Of a stretch of DNA of 64,000 nucleotides, positions 1 through 10,544 are shown piece after piece. Source of the stretch: Paraphaeosphaeria minitans. Lineage: Eukaryota; Ascomycota; Dothideomycetes; Pleosporales; Didymosphaeriaceae. The stretch covers positions 992,001 through 1,056,000 of the forward strand of contig WJXW01000001.1 of NCBI GenBank assembly GCA_015832175.1, in the 5' to 3' direction. Both the position numbers and the translations under genes were made by a program. Within the stretch, counting starts at the first letter, position 1, and each line of letters starts with the position of its first letter. The notes below the pieces were generated by a model, which was given only the letters and a program-made list of their open reading frames with translations, made no database searches and was not told the origin of the DNA.

Positions 1-2050
1 AAAGAATCTAGACGTTAGTTTAAGATTATTCACTAAAGTAGAAATTAGGTTTATACGCCTTACTAATATCTTTTATAGGAGTAATCTTAGTGGCACCTAA
101 AGCTATAAAAGAGGTAGGAGTTTGTAAAGTACTTATATTAAGGGTGATTAAGATATTAAATCTAAAAGGGTAGCTAGTCCTAAAGGGTTAAGGTTAGTTC
201 TTAGGCAGGAGTACTTATAGAAGGTAGAAAGTCTTATTAATATAATAGTATCTTACAAAGTGTAATAAATTAACAATTTAGTCTACTAGAATCTAAATAA
301 TAGATTAATAAATAGATTAAATATAAGTATAAAAAGTCTATCCTTGCGTTCCTATATACTAAGCAAAGTCCGCTCTATAGGGAGCGCTCTATAGAGAGTA
401 GTCACGTGTGTTATGCTCTAGTACAGAGCAATTAAGCGCTCTATAGAGAGTAGTTACGTAACTCTTTTATTTAAGGCGTAGCCGGCCTCAAATTCTGCTT
501 AATCCTTACTACGCGCCTACTAGGTACAAAACCAGCTTCTCGCCATTATGTGGATTTTAGATCCTAATAGTAGAGACTTTATAAGACCTTACCTACCTAT
601 AAGGACCCGTATAAGGACCCCCTACTTAGGTCAGCGCTAAGAGGCAGAGACTTTATAAGGTCCTTAGTGCTCCTTTGTACAATAGACTAGACGTAATTAA
701 TTAAACCTACTTCTTACCCTTTACACAATAGTGTACTATTAACCCTTAAATGCTTAATTATAAATTAAGCCAAACCAATATTATTAAAGGTATTTATCTA
801 AGGCCTATAGGCTAGCTTCTAAGAAGTAATCTAACTAAACTGCGCATTAACTACGCCCCCGCTACTTATTATCTTTATTATCCTTACTATCCTTACTATT
901 CTCGCTTACTATACCTCTAGTAGTAACCTCCTCTCTGCTCTTTTTATTACTATTGTCTAAGTTACCCTTATTTTAGCGAGGAGCAGACACTAGATTAATC
1001 TAGAATAAGTTATTAGTATACGTTTTAAGTGTAGGAAAGGTGCAAACTTACTATATACTATATAAAGGGAATAACTACTTTAAAAGTATTAGTAATCTAA
1101 CACTACTTTACTAGAATTAAGCCTAGATACTAAGGGCTAGTAGTAGGCACCTAGATTACTATACCTATAGGTATACTAACACAAGCTATAATACGCTAGT
1201 AGTTAGCTAGCTCTAAGTTAAATTACTTTTAGTAATAAGCTAGCTTTAGGCCTACTACCTTTATATACTTATCTATCTTACGCTACCTACCTAGGGTCTC
1301 TATAACTATAATATAATAGTAGTTACAAAGGGCGTATAGGCGATTAAGGCGCCTATTTATCACTTTTAGCACTTATAAGTATTAGCTAAAGCGTATATAT
1401 AACGTATAACTCTAGATATACTAAGTCGCACCTTCTATAATTACTTTTAATATAATAGTTATAGCGCTTATTATTATCTTTAGTATAGTTTTTAAAAAGC
1501 TTTACTAAGTTCTATATATAGTGTATATAAGTTATAAGCACTACGTTATAGTCTACGTACTTAGTATCTTTACTAAACGTAAAGATAGTAGTATTATAGA
1601 GATTAGACTTCTTAATATATTTAGGTACTAAGTAGTATAGTATTTTAAGTAATTAAAGGGGTTATTTAAAGATTAAGTACTCTATCTATACTAAGAATAA
1701 GTTATATATATATTATGTAGGTAGAGAGTACACGAAGATTAAAATAATATTAACACTATATAGCTCTATTACCCTATATTACAAAAGGCTATAGTAAATA
1801 GAAGGCGTAAGAGCTTTATAATAAATAATATATATAATGCGTTTATAATATACGCTATTTACTTATAACGCGCTACTATTGCGTATATAACACGCACCCC
1901 TATAGACACTCTTTTCTTTTCTTATAGGGTGAGGTTTTTATTAAGGCTATAGTATACTATAAAGGACTATAGCTAGAGAGGGAGGTTCTGTAATAGGTAG
2001 ATTACAATATTATTGTGGTGTTATAGTATCTAGCGCCAAGGCCTCATAGA
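1..2050. repeat. TA-saturated RIP-like repeat relic
   Basis: This block is dominated by TA-containing words and has no sustained open frame on either strand, while the sequence right of about 2050 returns to normal gene-like composition. That pattern is what repeat-induced point mutation leaves when CpA is converted to TpA in transposon copies. Internal direct repeats survive, for example two near-identical copies near 384-407 and 436-459 that differ by C to T. No transposase motif or terminal repeat could be recognised, so the element type is unknown. Confidence 0.7.
384..459. repeat. Direct repeat inside the relic
   Basis: A segment of about 24 bases starting GCGCTCTATAGAGAGTAGT occurs at 384-407 and again at 436-459. 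A partial third copy starts near 371. The two full copies diverge at the CACGT/TACGT position, a C to T change as expected from RIP. They may be remnants of sub-terminal transposon repeats, which is inference. Confidence 0.55.
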
Positions 2051-2256
2051 GGGTCTGTGCGCTAAGCAAGCCAGCTGCACAAAACCTACGCCGCGCGTCA
2101 ACTCGACATAAGACAAGTATTATTCTATCAATATTACTAGAGTCATCCTTTCACTGTCCTTCCTGGTGTGAAGCAAGTACTATTGCCTATAACCAGACCT
2201 CACAAAATCCTCTGCGGTACGAACCTCGTCCCAAGTAACTCCCACGAACAACGACA

Positions 2257-2818
2257 ATGCCCTCAACGATTCTCCCCGCAATCGCGATCCTGACCGGCAC
2301 TTTTATCTCCGGTACCTACACCTCCCAACATGCCGCTTCTTCCCCACCACACCACTAACTCCCAGTCAGGCGCCTCCCTCTCCAATTGCTGGTTTTCCCT
2401 CCCCATCTTCCTCGCAACATTAACACCCGCCACTGTGCCCTCGACTTTGGACAGCTTCGCCCTCCTCCAGTCCTACGCAGACCCCATCTTCCCGCTCACT
2501 ACACTCGCAACGACCCTCCTCCACTGGACGCACGCGTATCGCGTCTATTCTGCCTCTGGGGATGAATGGGTGGGCTATGCGTGCGCGGGCGCGGCGACGT
2601 TGTGTATAATTCCATTCTCGATTGCGGTCATATTTCCAACGGTGGGGAAGATTGAGGCAGTGCAGAAGAGGGTAGAGGGGAAGAAGGCGGATAAGGAGGA
2701 TGAGGTGGAGGAGGTTAGGGGGTTGTTGCGTAGTTGGAATAGCCAGCATATGGTGAGGGGTCTGTTTCCGCTGATTGGGGCGGTCATTGGGGCGTTGGCG
2801 TTGGCGAGGGAGCTATGA
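2257..2818 (+). CDS. DUF1772 (anthrone oxygenase-like) membrane protein
   Basis: Proposed exons are 2257-2311 and 2370-2818, giving 167 aa. The 58-nt intron has a CTAAC branch point and a CAG acceptor, and it joins in frame. The N-terminal hydrophobic segment contains a TFISGASLSNCWFS stretch, and the C-terminal part has SWNSQHMVRGLFPLIGA. These are the W-N-x-x-H and R-x-x-x-P hallmarks of the DUF1772 family. Four membrane helices are expected. Family members include anthrone oxygenases of polyketide pathways, but most are uncharacterised and no polyketide synthase lies nearby, so a biosynthetic role cannot be claimed. It is the first gene beside the AT-rich relic. A reading without the intron would start at the ATG at 2330 and lose the first helix. 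Confidence 0.75.
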
Positions 2819-3148
2819 GGGTGGGAGTGTTGAGAGGGAGGGAGAAGGCAAATAGCTGCTTTGGATGTACATGGAGAGGAAGGGCATCAGTGGAAGAGCG
2901 AGTTGGATGACACGATGGAAAGGAGGGAAGCTCAAGAAGAAGGGTCGATTTTGTATACTACCCGGCGAACGTGCGCTCTGGATATCCACCACACTTCCGA
3001 GACGAGATAAAGCTTATCATATACCGGTGGAAGAAGATCGTCACTGCGTGGCCTCGTGCGAGCCAGGCTAGCTCAAAATCCGACCCAAGAAGCGAATCGC
3101 TTTGCCAATGCCCCTACCTGAGTGTTAGCTCTTTTGTTGCTCGTCAGA
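2819..3148. other. Convergent intergenic stretch
   Basis: These 330 bases separate the 3' ends of two convergent genes. I see no gene or RNA in them. Confidence 0.5.
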
Positions 3149-4095
3149 TCAAATGTACCCACTCCTCGCCTGACTAGCACCGAGCTCTGCAGCAGATACT
3201 TCAGTCCCATCAGTATCGTCTTGTGAAGTGTCGCCTTGCGCAGTTCGAGCTTGGCCAGCTTCAATGCCAGAGTTTCCATCGGCTGAGGGATTATCAATGT
3301 AGAACATGCAGCCATACGCCTTGATCCACGCATAGCGGTTGCCTTCGACATTAGATCCCATCATCGGGAAGTCACGATTTTTATTAGAGTCGTCACCGTT
3401 CCTGTCCCTCTTGTCCAAGTCGGTCAAGTGTGTGTGGGTGAACTTTGAGCCTACCTACAAAAAGTACAAAGTTAGTGAAATGCTCAAAACAGATGAACGG
3501 GTAGAAGTAGGTTGTTCCAGCTTCAACTAGTGACTAAAACCTGAAGTTTTCAGGCGCTGGCAGTAGCGAAATCCTCCACTTTGTACCCCAGCAATACTCA
3601 CCGCACCCTTCTTCGGGTCACAGTCGAAGTCACTGAAATCATTAGTACCTCAAATTTACCTGGCGAATGTGACCATAATTACTTGTAGAACCAGCAGATG
3701 TACTGGGGAATGCCAGCAGGATCAGGCTCGTTCTTCGCCTTGTCCATGTGCGCGTAATGGATAGTGGGCTCCTGTCCCTCGCTGTATCCGTTCGAACCCT
3801 CGAAACCCTGGCACCACGGGTGCGGATGGCCGTTGGCCTCGATGGGCTCCTCCAATTTCAGGTAGTTGCCGTCGCCCGTCAGGTTCGATGCGTACCCACC
3901 AAAGGTGAACATCTGCTGAGCGTCGCGCTTCCGCTGGATGTGGCCTTCGGGAGCGCGGCAGAGCTTTGGGGCCTGGAGAGCAAGTCCGCTACGCTCGACC
4001 AACTTTTGGACACCGCTATCTGCCGCATACACCGCCCCGGAAGCAGCGAGCCCGCACAGTGAAGCAAGTGCTGAGAGAAGGGCGGAGAAACGCAT
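3149..4095 (-). CDS. Secreted protein of unknown function, effector-like
   Basis: Proposed exons on the minus strand are 4095-3683, 3632-3602 and 3454-3149, giving 249 aa. The first intron has a CTAAT branch, and both introns join in frame. A signal peptide (MRFSALLSALASLCGLAASG) with likely cleavage after AVYA at residue 24 shows secretion. A KR pair at residues 56-57 could be a Kex2 site. The predicted mature part has five cysteines, at about 46, 95, 134, 142 and 197, and is rich in Gly, Asn and Asp, with a hydrophilic tail. I recognise no domain. Small size, secretion, cysteines and proximity to a RIP-like block fit an effector candidate, but a structural cell-surface protein is equally possible. 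A TATA box lies about 110 bp upstream of the start. Confidence 0.7.
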
Positions 4096-4202
4096 ATTGA
4101 TTTATAGACGGCTAGCGCAAACGGGGGCGGTTGTCGTACGTGTGTTCGGAGTGTCGAAGGCTCAGTGATGTTGAGTGAGAGAGTGATCCGTTGAAGCGAT
4201 CG

Positions 4203-4210
4203 TTTATATA
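4203..4210 (-). promoter_or_regulatory. TATA box of the secreted-protein gene
   Basis: On the minus strand this reads TATATAAA, about 108 bp upstream of the ATG at 4095. The spacing suits a fungal core promoter with a short leader. Confidence 0.5.
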
Positions 4211-4578
4211 AGAGAAGTCACCATACACTACCTAGTGTAGATAAGTGGGGCTAACGTTCACCTTGGGCAGGCGCGACAGGCACTAGCAGAGCACAAGCCA
4301 AATCTATTGCAGTATATTGCAGGATATACTCATGGGATACAATCAGTCAAACATGAGTTATCCCGCATGTTTGCCAGGCAACCAATCATGGTCGCTCTCC
4401 CCAACGCTCCGAATTCCAACACTCATAGTCGGCAACCCTCAACCCCCCAAACCCACCCACACTCGGGCCGTCCACCTCCCTCCACAAATTCGCCGCGCTA
4501 CACGGTCTCGTCATCTCGCTGCCACTACCGAGCGTCAGCTCCGGTCCCACGAACTACACTCTCAACCAAATGTGGATC
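4211..4578. other. Intergenic, nothing recognised
   Basis: Several short open frames overlap here on both strands. None has a signal, domain or codon bias that I can support. Confidence 0.4.
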
Positions 4579-4803
4579 TCACGTGTACAGACGACAAGCG
4601 CAAAATTCAACGATGTTCCAGCTCCTAGGGTCGGTATGGCGACCGTGAACTGTAAGCGGCTGGCAGGAGGTGCGGCCTGCGTTGCGAAGGGTGTATGTCA
4701 TGTTTTGGAGGGTCATGATGGTGCCGCAGGCTGGGAAGGTGGAGGTTGCGAGTGTGGACAGGGTAAGGAGGACGAGGATCAAGGAGAAGCAAAGGAAGCT
4801 CAT
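4579..4803 (-). CDS. Possible small secreted cysteine-containing protein
   Basis: A 74-aa frame starts with an ATG and a strong hydrophobic signal-peptide-like segment (MSFLCFSLILVLLTLSTLA). Four cysteines follow in the predicted mature part. The first 50 codons prefer C in the third position, which supports coding. The last 25 codons are less convincing, and a CTTACAG acceptor-like site inside them could mean that the true 3' end is spliced differently. No family is recognised. It lies next to another secreted-protein gene in the same orientation, but the sequences look unrelated. Confidence 0.35.
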   Translation of the reverse strand: MSFLCFSLILVLLTLSTLATSTFPACGTIMTLQNMTYTLRNAGRTSCQPLTVHGRHTDPRSWNIVEFCACRLYT

Positions 4804-5444
4804 AATGGGTTGTCTGTTTGGGTGGTGGCGGGTCCTGTCTGTATAGTGATATGGTTGCTGACGCGTGAATGTATTTGAAGGATGGCGGTAGAGGTGAGGT
4901 AGAGGTGGGGTTGCGGTATGTAAGGGCGTGAGGTCATACGACGTGGACTGTTACACAAGTATTAGGTAGATGCAGAGCGAAGGGAGGGAAGCCGCGCGGT
5001 TATTTTTCACACGGTTGAGGTTTGAAGGCATGCACGCGAGAAGGGAAAGAGCAGAATGTGTCAATAGACTTTTATGTTCATGTATGATAGCCGGCATGGT
5101 CTTAAGGACAGCTTCGATGAACGAGATCCGGTATGATATCCACGCATATATGCGTCAAAATATATGCCAGTTTATGGCATTGTGATAAGTATATTTACAA
5201 GCTCGAGCATTGTGTTGATTCGCTTTCGCTGTACGCCACTCCTCATACCGTAGCTTCTTCCGAGTTGTGATAACATGCTTGCATAGTACGAAAAGAAGAC
5301 AAGCAGCTAGAAGAACAACCTTAGCCCGAACACACGCAAACGTTCCAACAGAGTCTTAATACATCCCCTCCAACTCCGACACTTTGATGCTGCACGATAA
5401 TCCATACAGCACCCGATGCCGGTCGCACGTCCCCGTATTCCGTA
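4804..5444. other. Intergenic, nothing recognised
   Basis: These 640 bases lie between the small secreted candidate and the 3' end of the F-box-like gene. I see no coding or RNA signal. Confidence 0.4.
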
Positions 5445-7908
5445 CTAGCGGATGCCACCCCCAGCAGTTTTGATACTAAACCACTCGATCTCGTTCTGCT
5501 TGCAAAGGTGACGCATATACGTCCATTTTGCAGGTCTCTGCAACTCCTCGATGTTCGGATACAGGGCTTGCACGCGCTTAGTCAGCGCCTCCCCCTCATT
5601 CCAATCCTTTGCCGTCGTCAAGGCCGTGAAGTCCTTCTTCTGGTACTTCTGGGCCCAGCTCAAGCGGAACGAGGAGCCATACATGTCGACGTCGCGTCCC
5701 GAGATGAGCTTCAACTGGATGCCGAGACCCTCGCACACCAAGGGAAAGTATTGCAAGCTGTTGTACTGCTCGAAGAGCGTCGGGATGGGCACGTGGATGA
5801 CGAGCTGGCGGCTGTATTCATTGTCCTGGAATTGAGCGCTAAGCATACGGAGGACGAGGAATGAGGACGAGAAGTGGGCTTCAAGCCCGCCCATCAGGTG
5901 TAATGGGTGGCTCTTCAGCAAATCAAGGTCGTCGGTGAACAACTTGGTATCCTCTGACACATTTGAGACCTTGGAGACCCGGCCTTTGGCAGCTGCGTTC
6001 TTGGCCGCAGTTGCTGCTTTGGCCTTGTTGGAGCGCCCATTCTGCGTCGCTTGCCCGTGTTTCGCCTCGAAAACTTTCTGTTCCTCGATGTTTTGCAAAA
6101 GCATCCTCATATGCTTCTGTGGGTACTGGTCGTTCTTCCAGAACCGGGCCCAGAAGTCGACGTGGCGGATCATATGGAAACGACCCAGGTGTTGGAGATG
6201 AAAGAAGTAGGTCGGCGTGTCTCCATTAGCTTCGAAGGTGTTTACACCGTAGAAGATAGGAAGGCTCTCCTCGCGGACCTGCTTTGAGACGCGTGTCATG
6301 GCGAGAAGCTTGCAAGTAGCGTTGTGGGCGGTCTGGTTCTCGTCGTGGAACCGGATAGCCTTGCCGTAATCAGCCTTTCCTTCAGGAGCCGGTCGACCTT
6401 CGTCGCAAAGATGAGGGGCGATAGGCTTGTCGCTCTTCAGCGCGAATCCGTAAATCCGCTCGCGTAGTTCTCGCGGAAGTTCCATGAACTTGTAGAAAGA
6501 ACGGCCGGGACAAATGCTCTCTTCTACGTCGTAGCACTGGCTGAACAGAGCCTCGCCAAGTGGCTGGTGGTATGCCGGTGGTGATGGCTTGTATGTCTTC
6601 GAAATGTCGTGTAATTCATCCTTTATGTATTGAACCACGCGGATACGGTTCGGATCTGGGTCATTCTTCACATTCCCGGAGCCGAAGTACTGGCCGTCTT
6701 CAATAACGGTAGCCCGGTTACCTGTAGATTGTGCAGCGGGTGTAAAGATATCCGCTGCATCGTGCGGCGTGTGGCAGCTGAGACACACAATATTAGGGCC
6801 AATGATGCCATCCTCTTCGCTGATATCGAAAGGGTACGGATTGGGGCAGCATTGAATCAGGGCTTCCGAGGAAAGAGAAGAGCTGAAAGCTGTATATTGC
6901 TCATCTCGCGAGCGGCACATCGCAGGTAGACTCATGTTTGGTGTTGTGACATATCCACGCTGTTGCTCTGTGCGGCGAATGGAGGGCGTCGACGGCTGCT
7001 TCTGAAAGGCCTGCAATATCTGCTGCCTCTCAGCTTCCCGGTGGGCCTGAGCCTCTGGCAGGCCATAAAGTCCTCGTGCCAATGTATTGGCACATTCGGA
7101 AAGTTGATCCTGAAAGTCGAATGGTTGTGACGCACTCGTAAAACCTGTGCCATATGGGCCGACTGGCTGACGAAGAGGTAACAACCGACCAGCTGAAGGG
7201 CGAGGTGGTGAAGTGGAGGAGTGCGTTATGTTGCCCACCATATTCACTGGTTGGTAGAGTGAAGTTGCTGCGGTCGCCATGGCAGTGCGCCACGTATTGG
7301 TCGAGGATGTGTCTGGCTGTGCCGCGGATGAGATGTGGGCAGCGCTACCCAGAGCACGACTCTCACTCGTGGACTGCGACTGCGAGTCTCCGGGCATGAA
7401 TGAAGGTCGTGTGCCCTCAATTCGCGTGTCGAGCGAAGGTTGGCGAGTCGAGCCAGCTGGAGATTGACCCGAGTTTGAGGATCTGTCAGTCCCGACCGTC
7501 GTGAGGTCAAACATCTCCTCATCCATCGTCAAGTCGATGACCGCGAGCTCGCTGCTCTCGTCCAGGGGTTTGTCGTCCATGGCACCTGCTTTTTAGTTGT
7601 TAGTAATCGCGTCGCAAGCAGGCTGCGGCACGAGGGGCGGGGTGGGTGTAGTTTTCGAGCAAGAGAGGAGCGGGAGCAGAGGACCCAATTTATAGTTGCT
7701 CAGCTGGAGTGAGCTGCGATCAATGTGAAAGTGATTGCTGGGAACGAGCGGTCCACGTACCTCGCGCATTAGCGTCATCCGCAACTGAATCGGCCACCAC
7801 TGACCTCTTCTTTGCAGGGTGTACGTGCGCTGTAGTGTCGGTAGGCTTACGCTTCTCAAACATGGTAGCTGGCTTCAGATCTGGCTCTACCCATGGTTTC
7901 GTATTCAT
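5445..7908 (-). CDS. Large F-box-like (2EXR/DUF7730-type) protein with SUMO-interaction-like motifs
   Basis: The proposed minus-strand exons are 7908-7761 and 7585-5445, giving 762 aa. The donor GTACGT and acceptor AGCAG join in frame, and the intron has an ACTAAC branch. The simpler alternative is a single exon starting at the ATG at 7580 (711 aa), for which a TATAAAT in the intron could serve as promoter. The N-terminal region is disordered, Ser/Pro-rich and basic. After it comes ELAVIDLTMDEEMFDL, whose VIDLT core followed by acids matches a SUMO-interaction motif. A segment near residue 415 (FMELPRELRERIYGFAL) is the F-box-like LPxELR start seen in many fungal proteins that recognise surrounding residues of unknown kind. 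A Lys/Ala-rich linker separates the two halves of the C-terminal domain. The function is unknown; protein binding or ubiquitin-ligase adaptor work is inferred only from the motif. Confidence 0.75.
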
Positions 7909-8474
7909 GTTGGGAAGGGTATGTAAAGCAATTGCCCTAATTGGTGTGAAAGGCCTGTCACTGAAGGTCGTTACAGAACTATGGTTCAGCCCTCGTGATC
8001 GCCGCGTGTTGGGAAGTTCGCTCGTGTCCTGTGGGTGCCGGGCACTAGCTCCGCAAGTCGACTCAACCTGTGATGGCGAGTGGATATCTAAGGTTGGAAG
8101 CGACAGCCGGTGTCTATATCAAGGACTAAAGGCCTTCAGCTATATCAGTCAGCGTGATAGAATTTATATCGCTCGGATGATTCGGTAAGAAGGTATGTGT
8201 GAGATAGCAGGGCGCGATGGGTCGTGGCGGTATATAACGTACATATACAAGGTCAGAGCTTACTCCACTATATTATCTCAGCATCACAATAGAACAGGAA
8301 GGAACAGTAAATGGGAAATTGGACTTCATATTGCACATACCTAGCTGTTACAAAGCATGCAAGAATACAAATTTCTCCGATCCACGCACCACTATTTACC
8401 GTTGTGTTCGACGCACAATTCTTCGAGATTCCACACCACACGAACCTCAAACCACTCTCAGCTAGTAACTGCAC
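7909..8474. other. Intergenic, nothing recognised
   Basis: This stretch holds the promoter side of the F-box-like gene and the 3' end of its minus-strand neighbour. No gene is supported. Confidence 0.4.
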
Positions 8475-9677
8475 CTACCACCTCCTGTTCTCGTTAAAGT
8501 TCTTGCCCTGCCTTTCTTGGTCGATCCTCGCATCAAAATCCTTCTTCGCTCTCTCTCTTTCCCGTCTTCGATCATCATCGGAGTCCGCGAACGTGAAACT
8601 ATCGCCTAGAGTAGAGCCCTCTCCTTGCTCCTGATGGGATGGCTGCCACCGGCTCATAGATGGTGGGGGACCTTGCTGTGTCGGCACACCTCCCCGGCGC
8701 AGGCGGTCCCAAGCAGACTCCCCAGGCTTCGGTTGACTCTGTACTTCATCCTGGAACGTTCCTCCTGTCGGTGAAGCTTCTTCTTCGTCCCGGCGCGTTG
8801 GCCTTCTCGGTTGCTGACTGTAAGGTTGTTGTCGCGGCTGTGTAGTAGGCGCTGAATCCGACGAGAAGCTCGAGTCACCCAAGGAGTTGTTCGATGGCGA
8901 GGTCCACGGTTCGTTTCCTGCGGTAGGAGACATGTCGTCATCGCCATATGCGGGTTTCTGAACGCTCGATCGTGTCTCGGTGTTTGCGTCGCCGCCCGCT
9001 CTAGCCTTCGCCGCTGCCTCCCACGCTGCCCTTCTTTCGTCGGCGCTCGACCGTGCAGTCCTGTTGTTCATACGCGCTGTGTCCGATGAGATGGAGTCCT
9101 TGAGGTCCGCCGCAAACTGCACCAGCTTCGGGTCGTTCGCGGAGGCTTGTGCGGCAACAGGTTGCGCTAAGATCTGCCCGACCAGTTTCCCCAGCTCGCC
9201 TGCAACAAAAACATAGCAGAAAAGTCTCCAGCTGTGTCGCGCATACTGGGCCATTGGGCCCTTGACGAACATGAACTTGTTGGGATTGATATCCTCAGGC
9301 TTTGGCTTATACAGCGGATATCGGCACAATTCCCAAGTGTTGTACCATCTGTACACGCCGGCACCAGCGCCAGCGGCGGTGAAGTATGACTTGGTCTGCT
9401 CAAGCTGGTATAGGTGGCCAGCAAGGGTTTGCGCTTCCTCGGCTGTCAACGGGCGATGGAGCTTCATCTCGGCGTACTTGAGCGTCGATTCGGTCTTGAA
9501 ACGTACAGTGCCGCTTGAGAATCCCAAGAGCGGCCCGATGAGAGGCAGCGGTTGGGGCAGGATGCTGGCATCATATCGTTGGCCGGCAGGGGCGGTGCAG
9601 GTGTAGGCATCGTTGTCGGAGGGGTACGGGTTGTCGCTGAAGCTACCCTCGGGTATCTCGATATCCTGTAGCACCAT
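8475..9677 (-). CDS. Conserved fungal membrane-associated protein, function unknown
   Basis: This single exon of 400 aa starts at the ATG at 9677; the frame remains open slightly upstream but has no earlier ATG. The N-terminal half is well folded in appearance: a Gly/Pro-rich segment with PLIGPLLGFSSGTVRFKTES, then an AEEAQTLAGHLYQLEQ helix, a small hydrophobic helix around AAGAGAGVYRWYNTWELCRY, and a second hydrophobic stretch at SWRLFCYVFVAGELGKLVGQ. Two membrane-contacting helices are likely. The C-terminal half is disordered, rich in Ser, Arg, Gln and Pro, and ends in a charged Arg/Asp/Glu region. I recognise it as a conserved ascomycete hypothetical type but cannot name a function. Any enzyme name would be unsupported. 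Confidence 0.75.
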   Translation of the reverse strand: MVLQDIEIPEGSFSDNPYPSDNDAYTCTAPAGQRYDASILPQPLPLIGPLLGFSSGTVRFKTESTLKYAEMKLHRPLTAEEAQTLAGHLYQLEQTKSYFTAAGAGAGVYRWYNTWELCRYPLYKPKPEDINPNKFMFVKGPMAQYARHSWRLFCYVFVAGELGKLVGQILAQPVAAQASANDPKLVQFAADLKDSISSDTARMNNRTARSSADERRAAWEAAAKARAGGDANTETRSSVQKPAYGDDDMSPTAGNEPWTSPSNNSLGDSSFSSDSAPTTQPRQQPYSQQPRRPTRRDEEEASPTGGTFQDEVQSQPKPGESAWDRLRRGGVPTQQGPPPSMSRWQPSHQEQGEGSTLGDSFTFADSDDDRRRERERAKKDFDARIDQERQGKNFNENRRW

Positions 9678-10544
9678 CTTGAGCTCTTGTGGCTGCAATT
9701 GAGCAGCTATGTCACAACGATAAGCGGTTCGGTGGCTTGTGGTGCTGTCGAGCTTGACGCAGAGTGGTGGCAGCTGAGCTTAAGCGATGACGCAGATGAG
9801 TGGCAGGGATGTCGATCTGCCCATCTTGGCATCATCAGTGCACTGTTTTGAATCGTTTGACGAGCATCCTGGATTCTAAGTGACTTTCACTTCCATGGTA
9901 AATTTACGGGATAGCTATGCAGGACGGTTCGTTGCTGAGAAGAAAATTAGTGCATTCATAGCTGCGCAAATGGTGGAATTAGGTGCCTATGGGTGCTTTG
10001 CAAGGGAGATCTAAGAATTGAACTCATGCTGAGAAGATAAGATATCTATTACCCCCGGAAATCCGCTAGGGCAGAGCAGTGGCTATTGCCGAAAGTAACG
10101 CTACTTGTACAAGAATAGCTCGCGGTGCATACGCGCAGTGTAGACTCAAGCACCTCTACAATAGACGCTATCGTGCCTAGATCCAGCAAGTGCAAGCCCC
10201 CATACCCAAAATCCTATGCACAATATGAATGATAACAGGGCAGAGGGCGACATCCATGCCAGAAGAAACACTACGCTCAAGCTGTATTAAGTGACCTGTA
10301 CGACGCCTTATATCGGGCGGGCGGAAATGGGCGGAATCATGCTGTCTGGAGAGATGGAATAACAGCGGAATGTTCTCCGGGAAAAGTGCTGAAAGTAGTG
10401 TGTAGCTGCCGTCGTCAATTATCGTTCGTAATCGGGATCAGACGCTCATCGGTGTCGGGTAAGTGAAGGATGCAGGGGTTGTGAATGGCTTAAGGAGGTA
10501 GCCTGTCATGATTGCTGTGTCAGTACAATGGAACCGAAGCAAAC
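9678..10544. other. Intergenic, nothing recognised
   Basis: These 870 bases run from the start of the conserved membrane protein gene to the 3' end of the UBL3-like gene. I found no coding frame with bias, no repeat and no RNA signature. Confidence 0.45.

Noticed and set aside
4570..4878. 102-codon plus-strand frame with several cysteines
   Set aside because: The minus strand at the same place has the better codon bias and a signal-peptide-like start.
9678..9698. Seven-codon extension of the conserved membrane protein
   Set aside because: It would start at TTG, and the first ATG is at 9677.
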